Below are positions 12,439 to 23,209 of a stretch of 64,000 bases of DNA, one piece after another. Position numbers and translations under genes: made by a program. The first letter of the stretch is position 1, and every line of letters starts with the position of its first letter. Under the pieces are notes generated by a model. The model saw only the letters and a list, made by a program, of their open reading frames with translations, made no database searches and was not told the origin of the DNA. Source of the DNA: Stenocarpella maydis (lineage: Eukaryota; Ascomycota; Sordariomycetes; Diaporthales; Diaporthaceae); assembly GCA_002270565.1 (NCBI GenBank), contig NQMI01000014.1:248001-312000 (forward strand). The letters run 5' to 3'.

Positions 12439-14926
12439 CTACGCAAGGTAGCCAAGCTCGTCATCCTCCAGGCGCTCCAGGTACTCCTTGTCCAACAGGA
12501 TCTCAATGCACTTCTTGATATCCGCCACCTTTGGGACAAACCTGGTGCGGATCTGGTTTATAGTCTCGCTGACCAACTGTTGGTGCTTCATCTTCTTGCG
12601 GGCCTTCATGATACGAACGATCGCGGACTACATGGCAGGTTAGCTGGGAACAGACGCAGGATGACGCTGGGGAAATGAGCCTACCTGAAGCAGAAGCTTT
12701 CGATCCTCCTCGATGGTCTTGTTTGTCTCGACCTCCTCCTGCTTGGACTCCGACTTGGTTCCGATGTTGAGGTTGACCCGAATCTTCTTGCTCTTGAAGC
12801 CGTAGTTGAGGTGGAATGTCTTGCCCTTCGCAGGCTTGCCATCCTCGGGCGTCATGGTTAGAATCTTGGCCTTCAGGAGGATACCGAGCGCGGGATCTAA
12901 GCTCTCAGCGTTCATCTGCGTGGCCTCGGTGATCTCCTCGTACGTGTTCTGGTCATTCTCGTTGAAGAGTAGCAGGACCGCCATCTGGTACAAGGAGACT
13001 TGATAGGTGTACGGGGTCTTGCTGTTCTTGCAGTAGTTGGCCTTGAGCTCGCCCTTGCACAGTTGCCAGAGCCATGTCAGTTTGCGCCCCTCGTGCTTGT
13101 GCTTGTAGAATCTCGAAAACCTCTCAATGTCGGCCGCTATTTCGGCGGGAGGGTTGTAAGTTGTGGACGGAGGGGTCAGAGGCCAGAAGCCGGTACCGAG
13201 GATGTTGTAGTATGAATCCAGCAGTGAGGTGTCCTCGAGACCACTCGTGTGCTCCTTGAAGCCAGCGTTGAGGTCCTTGGAAATCTGCATGTCCTGGAAC
13301 ATTCGCTGCAGCTTGTTGGTGTACTCGAAACCGCATGCTTCCTTCAGCTTGCTGATCATGCTGGTCTCAGCATCGTCCGAGGAAGAGTTGCTGTGGACAA
13401 GGCGTCGAGCAAGCATCCGCGAGTAGAACTTCTGGAAGACGTCCTTGTCCTCGATGTATTTGAACACGGTCATTATCTGGCCTAGTGTCTCTTCCAACTG
13501 TGACTCCTCGACACCAGTGCCGCTCTTGCGGAGCAAAACGTCCGTGTACTTGGCCAGAAGCTCCGGGGACTTGTTAGACCCCGACTTGCACATGTCGTTG
13601 CGGTTGACGAACTCGCGGCATGCATTATCAAGTGACCGCGTGAACTCAGGCTCGTCCCTAAAAGCCCGCTTCACCAGACCCTGGTACTGGGCGTGGATCT
13701 CCAGAAGGGCATCGACGTAGACCTTTGGCTCGAGCTTGTCGGCGTCTTGTGCAACCTTGGTCACAGCAGCCAGGCCAGCCCCCCGGACGTGCGCTTCGAA
13801 CTTGGCGCGGAGCGGATCCAGGCCATTCTGTATCCTGGCGAGCAAATCGTACATCCTTGCCATGTCCTCTTCACGGTCGTTCTCGAGAAGCACCTGAAAC
13901 TCGTCCCGGAGGAGACTGGCGTGATCTCTGATCAAGGCATCATTACAGGCCAGCTTCAGAGACATTGCGATATCTGGGTGGAGGTATAGCTTCACGCGCT
14001 CTTCCTCCTCGTCGAGCCGAGCCACGGCCTTCTTCATGTATTCTACGACGCTGTTCTCGGCAAGGAACTGCTTGCTCTCTCGTTGGTAGAAGGCCCTGGT
14101 GGCCTCGAGGAACGGTCGTTCAAAATGGTATCTGTAGCAGTCGAGGGTCGTCTTGCTGGTATCAGAGGGATCCAAGCCGAGGGCCACGAACGATTCGACG
14201 ACCTGTTTGATCTGGCTGTGCTCAATAGTCTCGCCGTTTCGCTGCTTCTCGACCAGCTTCAGGACCGCGTCCATAACCTTGTCATCGATCCGCTCGAAGA
14301 GGACGCCACGCCACTGAACGAGATGGAGCGTGTAGACATCAAAGATGTTCTTCTTGCCTTCATCCATCTCTCGCTTGACCCAGTGTCGATTCAGGTATCG
14401 GAACAGGTGGTGGACATATTTTCCAGCAGTGGTGTAGCGCTCCCACTCCTTGATGTAGTAGGTGAGGAGCGCCTCGTCTGTGTGCTGCAAGGCCTTGTCC
14501 AACAGGTCCCTGAGGTGCTGGTCGAGGTAGTCCATCAACTTCTTGTAGAGATCCTCGCCCAGGAGGTGTGCGCCCCTGTGATTACCGCCAAGACTGGGTG
14601 ATGAGGGCGCCGAGTTGGTCATGGGATGAGCCTTCTGCGACGTGCAGAAGTTGTGAACGGCAGTGTAGATGCCCATGTACTAATTGCGAGCATCAAATGC
14701 GTCAGTCTTTGCATACCAGCAGCCAGAAAACCCAGGCCAGCTGGCAGGGCAGAAGGTGGGAGATACTTACATCGTCCATGGTCATTCCATTCTGAAGGTC
14801 TGTCATGATCTTGGTGATGCCAGACGCAAGGTAGCTCCAAGTGTCCTGGATGGAATCACGGTCGGGGCCCTTGGGCATTCCAGCGGTCGACCGCATCGTA
14901 GTCGTAGTGGAGCCGCTTGGGGGCAT
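12439..14926 (-). CDS. cul1: Cullin-1, SCF ubiquitin ligase scaffold
   Basis: Scaffold of the SCF ubiquitin ligase: it binds SKP1/F-box adaptors with its N-terminal repeats and RBX1 with its C-terminal half. Exons on the minus strand: 14926-14771, 14679-12685 and 12627-12439, giving 779 residues, near the family norm of about 760-780. Seen: the start region [18 protein letters not shown], cullin-repeat helices, the cullin-homology segment [17 protein letters not shown], and the C-terminal winged helix with neddylation motif IVRIMKAR (Lys725), ending DDELGYLA as CUL1 proteins do. Introns are 91 and 57 nt; exon 3 supplies the neddylation site. A Ser/Thr-rich leader (residues 1-20) precedes conserved sequence. 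CUL1 is preferred over CUL3 or CUL4 from the [14 protein letters not shown] region. The F-box-like protein at 44680-46014 could be a client of such a complex, though nothing links them directly. Confidence 0.95.
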
Positions 14927-15894
14927 CGTGAAGGGTGGCTGTGTGCTGTCAAGAGGTTGTTGTCGGCTGTGGTCCCTCTGACAGGAGCGGCGGCAAAGAT
15001 GGTTGAATGGGGAGGCGTATAGGAGGTGCTGCGTCTTCAACCGAGATGAAGAGCAGTCAGAAGGGAAGGTTGGTGGTGGTCGAAGGCAGGGTGTGTAGGA
15101 TTCTTGTGGACGAGGCGTAGATGCCACAAGTCGCGAGTTGAGGTGGGAAAGTGAAGTTGGTGACGTGAGGGTGAATAAAGTTGGAGGGGGGGGGGCGATT
15201 CAGCGGCAGCCAAATGGGGACGCCCTCATCTGGTGGGCGTTGAAATGCCCTCTCAAAACAGATCTCGAGAAAGAAATAACACAACGTAAAAGTAGATGCG
15301 AGGGAAAGAAGAAGATAGACAATGCAAAGCGCTGTCTCGACCAGCGGCGGGGGAGAGGCGTGATCGTTGTCGTTGGTGTTGGCCTCGTCGCACGGGGGTC
15401 GGGGTCGCAGGAGCCAGAGGGAATGGGAGGTTGTTGGTTGGTTAGGTTGTGGGTTTGATGCCTACAATGGGGGCAGGGAAGGCGTGAAGGATGCCAGGGT
15501 CGGGGCCCCAGGCAGGCAGGCAGGCACCTAATAGTCCTAACACGTCGGCAAGCCAGCTGAAAGCGACCGAATGACTGATTGATGGAGAGATGTCTGTGCT
15601 CCAGACCCACCCACTCCCGGCGGGTTGAAATATCGAATGCATAACAATAACCAGAGCACTCAAGTCGGGTCAAGTCAGCCCAGGGCAGCTTTCATTCAGA
15701 AATATCGTTGTGGCAGTGAATGGAAGTTTTGGAATACAAGAGGATCGGATCGTTGCACGAAAAGATGGCTATTCTGAGCCATACTCGTGGCTCTCGCTTT
15801 GTCTCATCTCCACCAAGTACGACCAAGACATTGTTCAGTCATTGCAGTTCTGGCTCATGACAGATTAGAAATTGTTTGATTTTCTACCTCAACA
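14927..15894. other. Intergenic region upstream of the cullin gene
   Basis: About 970 bases holding the presumed cullin promoter and leader and the 3' flank of the SRF1-like gene. Open frames are short and GC-rich with no recognisable domain. Nothing further seen. Confidence 0.55.
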
Positions 15895-17010
15895 CTACGA
15901 GACTGGCCTCCTATCCTCTTCTCCCCCTAGCCTACGGACCAACCTGAACACGTTCACCGTGAAGTTCAGGATCCAGCCAAACAAGCCGAGAAGCAGGAAC
16001 GAAGCCAGGGCTTTCATCTTGACATTCTGATCCCTGGGGGTGTCGTTGATGTTCAGGGAGTCGAAAGCTAGTGTGGTGCTTGCCGACTTGAATATGATGA
16101 AGAATAGGTCTAGCAAGGTGAGTGACACCTTTTGCATGGGCGACCGCAGCCCCAGCTGCAGGCCTCTGTACTCGTCCCACGTCATGTAACACACGTATGG
16201 CATGACAATGCAGTCCACCACAATAGCCACAATCCACTGAGAGCGGAGCGCTGCCCCAGGCCCGCCGGCCCTATCCGAGTACAGCAGCCAGAGGTTGCCC
16301 GAAAGGGAGAGCGAGATGGCCGACGTCACCAGGACGAACAGCCTGAGCAGGGCAGGCACCAGCGGGTTGTTCAGGAGCAGGCGCCATACCTCCTCGTGCA
16401 GCGCCTGTCTCCTGCTCTTCCGTATCCGCTGTTCGAGGGGGTCGGGCACACGAGGGACACGGACGTCGTTGAACCCGGGCATCAACTCGTCGAGCTTCTC
16501 CGCGTCGACATGCTCCGACCTCTCGCCGGGGATGCGGCCGTACTTGGAGGCCTGCACAAAGCCGCTCCATGGCGATGTCGAGTCCGCATAGCGCATCATA
16601 TGGTTCGGGATGATGACGGGCTCGGCATTTCGAAGATGGTCCCACTTCTTACCCCGCTGGGTCTGCCTTCTCCTCTTTATGGCCAGGTGCTTCTTCTTCA
16701 GCGGCACGGCCGGTTCGGCGGCGTCCCATGCCACGAAGCCATCTATGGAAACTCTTCGTTGCGGTGGTGCCGGCGATTTGTTGTGATCGGGTTGTATGGT
16801 CTGCGGTGGTCTGCTTGGTGGTATCTGTTGGGATTCTGGAGGAGGCGGGCCATCTGCCTCATACGAGGCGATCCATGCTGCGCCCAGTTAGCCAAGTGTG
16901 GAGTCCAGAGGTGACGTGTGTTTTTGGGAGCCCTCACGAGGTAGACTTCGGAATCTGCTACAATTGGCTTCGGCAGCAGTGGAATCCGTGCCAGGGCGGA
17001 AGCTGTCCAT
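15895..17010 (-). CDS. SRF1-like integral membrane protein (regulator of phospholipase D family)
   Basis: Two exons on the minus strand, 17010-16938 and 16877-15895, joined across a 60-nt intron (GTGAGG donor, GCTAAC branch region, GCAG acceptor), give 351 residues. The ATG at 17010 is the first in the joined frame; the large downstream frame alone lacks an ATG at its head. Seen: a basic, proline-rich N-terminus with LPPWIASYEADGPPPP, a KKKHLAIKRRRQTQRGKK stretch, then at least four hydrophobic segments, with the conserved-looking PYVCYMTWDEYRGLQLGLRS between membrane spans and LLDLFFIIFKSAS after it. From memory this pattern (LPPW..SYE, then WDEY..LGLR) marks the fungal SRF1 family, whose yeast member activates phospholipase D Spo14. 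The assignment is by recalled pattern only. If wrong, it is still a conserved multi-pass membrane protein. Confidence 0.75.
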
Positions 17011-18762
17011 TACAATAGGTCCCGCGACCAGCCTAGGAGGGGGTTGGTAGGGCGTGGCAGGCTGGGTCGCGCACAAGGGGCGTCGGTTGAGGCCTTATGG
17101 TGAGGTTGGTGATGTTTGTGGTGTTTGATTATAGAGAAACCGGCTGAGAAATCGAGGCTGTCTCCCTCTTCTTTGCGTTCTTTTCCTTTCCTTTTCTCTC
17201 TTCCTCTCCTTCCTTGTTTCTCTACCTAAGTCTTGGTTGGATTCTTGGTTGAGTGTGCACTTGGTAAGCCGGCGGGCGAGTCAAGTGAGGCCGGGGTGAG
17301 GCAACTGGCACATGCGCGTCGCGATGCAATTGAAGAATCAGGGTATCAACAGGCGTTCAGAAGATCAGGAAGGATAGACAATCAAAGAATTATTAATTAA
17401 CACAACTCGGAAGGTCAAATGCAAGAAATGCTGTAGATGCGATCATACGGGTTCTCGGGTGAGGCCTGTAAATGAGTCGTCAATCTTGAATGGCCGCGAC
17501 CTTGTGGTGGCAGTTGGTCGCTGGCGCCGAACAAAAATAGGCGCGGCCCTAATTAGATGATGACGGGGAGGTTGGTCAAATCCAGCGGACCGCGGCACAG
17601 GCCTGCCAAAACATTGTCTTGCGTGGCTAGCGCTGCAGACGAGGCTGACTACTCTGCTTTGGGGGGGGTTTCGCGTCGGGGGGTCGGTCGATCGAGCGAA
17701 AGAAAGAAAAATGAATAGCAAGGGAAAGAAGGAAGGAAGTGACTGACTACGACAGAGGCGAAGAGACGAGACGAGACGAGGCGGCGGGAAAGCAGAAGCA
17801 AGCAAGTGGTAGGAGAAGGATCTCGAAGACGTGGGCGGCTGTGAAATGAGGGAGGCTAGTCGGGTTCGGTTGCAGTATCAGACAATGGTCGCAACTGGAT
17901 GCCAATTTCAAGGTTCTCGCCTACAGAATAGTGGACAGGGCAATCCTCATCCAGCAGCCGATGGGCCACGGTGGGCCCACATGCATGCACGACAAGAGAA
18001 GCACCCCGCGATTGCTTGCCATCCATGGTGTAGTGTAGTGTACACGGTATGGGCTGCTACGTGGATACGCTCGCTACGCTATGTGCACACACATACGCTA
18101 CATATGTATAGCGAGGACAAGCCTCCCTCGCCCGCCTGAAATGGGTCGAATCGCAAATCGCAAATCGCCCCCCTCCCCCGGCAAATCCTGCAAGTCCGGC
18201 AGACCCACTGCGACAGAGTGACCCGCAGCTGGAGGCCCATAGACTACGGAGTACTATCAATCTTACTATGTACATACTCGTATGTTAATATGTACCTGTG
18301 TCCCTCCTAGCGTGCAGGGACACGGACCACTCTCAAGCCACCAAAAGCCATCCAAGCAATTCACCTCGTGCGTCACTGACTGCTTTGCTTGGCCAGAGAC
18401 TGGGGAGGGACGGAGGGAGCTTGCGTTGATGCAAAAACGAGAAGGGAAAAAAAAAAAAAAAAAAACACAGCCAGCATCCAAGGTTGTTGAGGTGACGACA
18501 GCTTCTCACAGGCCTCCCTCCCTCCGCTCCTCGCCTGCCGTCGATTTTGCAGCCCGCTTTTGACACGCCTGTTGCCTCCCACAACACAACTTGCTCTTGA
18601 TCTAAGATGGGACCCTTCCCTCCTGCAACCAGGCTGCTAACTTGAATGAGAGTTTCGCTCTCTCAACCATTCTCTAGCTTCCGGAAAGTCACCCCTCGCC
18701 AGCAACTTAGGTACCTTCCTTGTCTTTTTGCTCCTCAGCCACACTGCGGTCCGCCGTCAAAA
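17011..18762. other. Divergent promoter region
   Basis: About 1.75 kb separating the 5' ends of the SRF1-like gene (minus) and the mitochondrial K+/H+ exchange-related gene (plus), so it should hold both promoters. It contains CT-rich leaders on each side, a TACGGAGTA element at 18245-18253 and a run of 19 A. No supported gene: the 17443-17805 minus open frame is low complexity. Confidence 0.6.
18447..18465. repeat. Poly-A run
   Basis: Nineteen A in a row in the shared promoter region, about 300 bases before the plus-strand start codon. Confidence 0.9.
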
Positions 18763-19685
18763 ATGCGCATCTTCCTCCTGCCGATATCGACGCGTCGAAC
18801 GCTTCTCTACGCGCACCGTTTCAATGCTGCGACCGCGTCGCAACAGGCGAAACCATCATTCCTGGAGAAGATGCAGTCAAAGGCTGCCAAGACATGGGCG
18901 GACTGGGAGCAGAAGGAATCAGGATGGCAAAAGACCGTCGTCGGCTACGGCAACGAGGCATTGAAGAGGATACCCTACGAGGAGTGGGCATTGAAGTCTG
19001 TGCCGCCTCTGTCAACAAAGCGCAAGGACGACGAGCTGCGGGGCGACGACAAGGTAGAGGTCGTCTATCCCAGGAAGGTGGTGCCGGCCGACAAGGTTAC
19101 CGACGTCCTCCATGCTCTGAGCACGGAACGTGAGGCTTTACATCGGAAAAGGCTCATCTGGTGCCTCGTTGGAATGCCGATAAGTGCTCCATTTGCATTG
19201 GTCCCAATGTACGTGCTACTGCCGTGTACTATCATGCCTGAGGTCTATACTAACGAGGGCCGGCCAGAATCCCGAACATCCCCTTCTTCTATCTCGCGTA
19301 CCGTGCTTGGTCACATTGGCGCGCCCTCGCCGGCGGGAAACACATCCAGTTCTTACTCCAAAACAAACTCCTGATCCATACTCCATCCCCCAAACTCGAT
19401 GAGGTTTACTCAGAGCAGGAGCCGCCCTTGCCGTCAACTCCTGAAACCACGACCACGCCGGGAGAACCCAAAAACAAAAATCCAACGCTACCCAAGGACG
19501 CCCAGCCCGGTGGTGGTGAAATGATGCTGCTGTCCCAGGCCAATGGGAAGATAATGACGCGGGCTTTGGACCTGCCCCAGCTTGAGATCGAGCTCGAGCG
19601 CGCGATATGGCAGGTCGAGACCGCCATCAAGAAGCAGAATGCTAAACACGGCGCCTCGAAGGAGGACGACCCAAAGTCGCAATGA
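18763..19685 (+). CDS. Mitochondrial K+/H+ exchange-related protein (Mit_KHE1 family)
   Basis: Exons 18763-19208 and 19268-19685, joined by a 59-nt intron (GTACGT donor, CTAACG branch, CCAG acceptor), encode 287 residues. The start MRIFLLPISTRRTLLYAHR is basic and amphipathic, as expected for mitochondrial import, which is why I prefer it to ATGs further upstream. Seen: a hydrophobic segment LIWCLVGMPISAPFALVPI continuing after the splice as IPNIPFFYLAYRAWSHWRA; this P(I/V)PNIPFFYL.YRAWSH..A block is the signature of Pfam Mit_KHE1 (yeast YDL183C), proteins tied to K+/H+ exchange at the inner mitochondrial membrane. The C-terminus is polar with a Thr/Pro-rich linker and a final helix. It is convergent with the minus-strand gene ending at 19880. 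The biochemical role in the family is poorly defined; the family call is firm. Confidence 0.85.
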
Positions 19686-19879
19686 TTTGAGGTGGCCAAC
19701 GATATTATGTTATAGTACGAATTGGACATGGTGTTATGATAGGATGCGACAAGCGCAGAGCAGGTGCTGGCTGGCCCCGGTGCGGTTGGAGCTGAGACCT
19801 CGGGGTCGAATTCCACTCAGGTCCTCATCTCATGCGGTCCTCTCCACACAAATTCAAGTTCCCCCCCCGGCTGGCTCTG

Positions 19880-20539
19880 TCAAATCTGACGCGCAAGGTA
19901 GTGACCTCTTAGTGAATCGAGCCCGACGATGGTGAGGAAGGTTGAGCAGATGCTCAAAAGGGTCAAGATCAGGACTATCTGCAGCCGGTGCCGGGCCGAT
20001 GCGTCCTGCTGCAGCAGTGAGAAGTCGCTCGCCGCCTGCCTCTCTACGTCCGAAAGCCACCCATGCCGGGCGTCACCGACCTTGACCACCCGGAACATGG
20101 TGCCGGCCTTCGGGGGCGTCTCCGGGGGGGTCTCCACCGTGGTGATGGCCAGGCTAGACCCCTCTGCCGATGAATCGCAGACCTTGGTGCAGATCAACGT
20201 GGTCGTTTCCTTGGGCGGTGATGAGCCGGCTGTCGTGCGCTCATAGGCGATGGCAGCCTTGCGGCGCAGCAGTCGCTCCGTGGGGGTCTCGGTGGTCTTC
20301 CTCCTCACCGGCCTGAGCCTCGTAGAACGGCGGTTGTTGTGTCTCCGGAGCTCCTTGTCACTGTAGTATGTCGGGTTCAGCGGTGACGAGGCACTTGGGG
20401 CGTACTGCTGTGCGGCTGCCGCGACCAGGGCGGCGATGGTGTTGCTGTTGTCCTTGGCACACATCTCCGGGCATCCAGCCCTGCCGACGCCGTCGTGTGA
20501 AAGGTTTTGAGACATGTCGTATTGGATCGTCTCCAGCAT
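19880..20539 (-). CDS. Hypothetical C-terminal single-pass membrane protein
   Basis: Single-exon frame of 219 residues starting at a real ATG (MLETIQYDMSQNL). I do not recognise the family. Seen: an Ala-rich segment, a strongly basic block around residues 60-95 (RRHNNRRSTRLRPVRRKTTE), a Thr/Pro-rich region, then LSDVERQAASDFSLLQQDA and a single hydrophobic C-terminal helix (LQIVLILTLLSICSTFLTIVG) 12 residues from the end. That topology fits a tail-anchored protein facing the cytosol. It is tail-to-tail with the Mit_KHE1 gene, with under 200 bases between stop codons. No codon-use test was possible, so it could be a chance frame, but the ATG start and the clean C-terminal helix favour a gene. 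Confidence 0.6.
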   Translation of the reverse strand: MLETIQYDMSQNLSHDGVGRAGCPEMCAKDNSNTIAALVAAAAQQYAPSASSPLNPTYYSDKELRRHNNRRSTRLRPVRRKTTETPTERLLRRKAAIAYERTTAGSSPPKETTTLICTKVCDSSAEGSSLAITTVETPPETPPKAGTMFRVVKVGDARHGWLSDVERQAASDFSLLQQDASARHRLQIVLILTLLSICSTFLTIVGLDSLRGHYLARQI

Positions 20540-20876
20540 TGCAAAGGTGATTGTGAGAGCGTATGAGGAGCGGTGAGAAGAATGAGCGAAGAGGCGGTGC
20601 CTGGCGAGGAGGCAGTGAGAGGTCGAGGAGGGGCGGAGGAAGGGAGGAGCAATGCTGTTTGAGACAAGTCACGATACAATGTCGCACTTGTGACCTGTGG
20701 AATGTCTACTCGGAGGGCGGGATGCGCAGGAATGTGCAATCCAACAAGGCCAAAGGGGACCCGGCCCCAAGCCCGTTTTGTTTTGTTTTTATCATCACCC
20801 TTGGGCCCCGGGATCCTGGGGACGGTCCGGGGCCCCTCTTCCTCCGCGAACAGATAATTATGCACAAGGTTCCGCG

Positions 20877-20905
20877 AATAATAATAATAATAATAATAAT
20901 AATAT
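20877..20905. repeat. (AAT)n microsatellite
   Basis: About ten AAT units followed by ATAT and a short A run, intergenic. Confidence 0.95.
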
Positions 20906-21319
20906 ATAAAAAAACACAAGAGGGCAGACAAGAGAGTGTCGCAATTGCCAAGTTCATGTGCGGTCCACAGAATGTCTCAGTTAAGGGGGGAGCTGGCTTC
21001 TGCCACTACCTTGTCAAGGCTCTCATGACACCTAACCTAATTTCGACTCGATGGGCCAGATTAATCTATTCAGATGGCGGGCCGCCTGCTCAATCTCGGG
21101 GGTCGACTCCCCTGGCCAGCTTCTCGGTCCATTCAATATGGGGCCTTTTCCGCTCCCCACTGCAAGGCCCTCTACATAGTAGTCTCTCTCTCTCTCTCCC
21201 TACCCATCGGCCCCTGTCCAATACATGTATGTATTTATCTTGTGCAGGCCCACCAGCCGGTTACAACGAGTACACACAACTGCGACCAGCAGAGAGCAAT
21301 AATGAGAAAACTGGTATGC

Positions 21320-21353
21320 TTTTTTTTTTTTCTTTTTTCTTTTTTTTTTTTTT
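21320..21353. repeat. Interrupted poly-T tract
   Basis: About 34 bases of T broken by two C. Intergenic, low complexity. Confidence 0.95.
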
Positions 21354-23209
21354 GCATGCAAGCTGCACACATGTGCAAAGTCAGAAAACGCCGCGCCTTG
21401 GGTTCCCGAGTTTGCCGTGGGATAAGCCGTCACGATCCCTCAAATGTTCCCTCGAGTGTACTCGGGCGCTAGACCTGACTGACGGCTTTGTACATATAGT
21501 GTACATATTGGCCTTGCGGCGCGGGCGGACCTTCACACCGCTCACCGAAGCCCCCCACAGCAGCAGTGAGCGCCGATGAGCGAGCGAGCGGGTGTGGGTG
21601 TCGGGTCAGGTTGACGAGCCGACGTGCTGGACCACCGGGGCCCCGGAGGCGGAGCCCACCAGGACAGGTTAGTGTGCTAGTTGTCCCCCTCGTGGGCACC
21701 AGACTGCACTTCCCGGTTGGGAATTGTCGGCCTGGCCCTCTCCTGAGACGGAAGGTGTTCAATATACAAAATGCAGGCAGATATCGGGGTGGCAGGGTGG
21801 GTGAGCAAATAACGCCCGCCCGCCCTTGTCGAGGGGCAGAAGCACTGTTCACTTCCAATGGCGTTATGGCGGCCAGTCCCATGCAGCACGTGGAGCGTCC
21901 CCCTCCCCCCTTCTGGAAGCGGGTCAAACATAAAACCCACAGGCTCAATTCGAGGGGGTTGCGATGGCCAACCCAAACACCCTCAGCCGGGAGAACAGGA
22001 GCCCACCGAGGCAGTCCCTCCTCCTATTGCAACCCCGGGCGGACACAGACAGTCCGGACGGACTCGGACGGAGTCCCCTCCCTCGCCCCAGATGCTCCCC
22101 CCCCCCGAACCGAGAGTACATACAGTCCTCCCCAGTTCGGCGTGGCCGGAAAGGGCCTGCCCGTTATCTCGACCATCTGGAATGGGGCTGGCTGCACGGC
22201 GGTCGCAGGCCATGGGCCAGACCCCACTGGCAAATCCACAGGGCGACTACTCCGCCTGGTGGTAAGCGGGCAGTCGGCCCACCGTGGTGGTCTGTAATGA
22301 ATGAGACTTGTAGATGTGTGCCCCATGAAACAGGCCGAGGGGGAACATGAGAGAGTCCGGTGAAGAATAGGGAGAGCAGCGGAATCACCTACGCAAGCTC
22401 TCACGGGGGTGATTGAACATGACCGGTGCTCTGGGCCCTGGAGTTCGTGGGTGTTCTCTGGTGGCCTTTGGCTGTTCACAGGCATCCATGAGAGGCGTGA
22501 GCCTTACACCTGAACACGGATTGTTTCATAACATCAGGTGGGGTGGTGCACCTCCTCCATGTTACGCATCGACGTAAATGATTCTTTCACCATGTTCATT
22601 TCACGAGGATAGCCCCGGGCAGATGGTGCAAGGAAGCATCATGCTACCCACCGTGGTTGAAATGGTGAATAAAGAATACGCACATGCCTTTTCTTCCCCT
22701 TACACCTAAATACTCTGAACCACATCTGTCACACTCAAAAGGAGGGAACCATGGCATCGAAATATCCTGTGTGCATCTCAAGTCAACTTTTGTGTGCTCC
22801 ATTGCCGTTATCTAAGTGGAGGCTGTGATTAACGAGATACTCCTACAACTCCGAGAACCACTGTCATATCACCGTGCCATCTGACTCCTGCCTCCTGCCT
22901 CCAACTCAGAATTTTTCGGAAAAGAGGCACAGGGTGAAAGGCACAGGCTAAGAATCACCTCAGAATTAACATCTACCCGCCCCGTCCTGAAGAATCAACG
23001 CCGCCAAGATATCATGAAGCTGTGGGTATTGAACCTTGGTCATAAGACAATGGTACGGCAGTAGTCACGTACAGCCCTCGTCTTGGGATGAATGCTATGG
23101 CGATCTGCTGAGTGGCACACACATGTGGAGCGAATACGTCGTGGGCTGATATGCAGACCAACGTCCCATCTTTGCACGTGGTAGCTCCCAGCAGGTCAGA
23201 TGTAACCGT

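Larger units (their letters stand above)
20540..23209. other. Intergenic region (2.7 kb)
   Basis: Between the 5' end of the hypothetical membrane-protein gene and the 3' end of the GATA-factor gene. Contains an (AAT)n microsatellite and a long T-rich tract. Long plus-strand open frames (20563-21579 and 21566-22297) run straight through simple repeats and show no domain, so they are not called. Nothing else seen. Confidence 0.6.

Noticed and set aside
21095..21114. T-arm-like GGGTCGACTCCC suggesting a tRNA
   Set aside because: No A-box, no acceptor stem partner and one key mismatch in the B-box; likely chance.
20563..21579. 338-residue plus-strand frame
   Set aside because: It is stitched from an AAT microsatellite (polyisoleucine), a poly-T tract (polyphenylalanine) and promoter sequence of the minus-strand gene.
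21566..22297. 243-residue plus-strand frame
   Set aside because: Low-complexity Pro/Arg/Gly composition with open frames on both strands and no recognisable motif.
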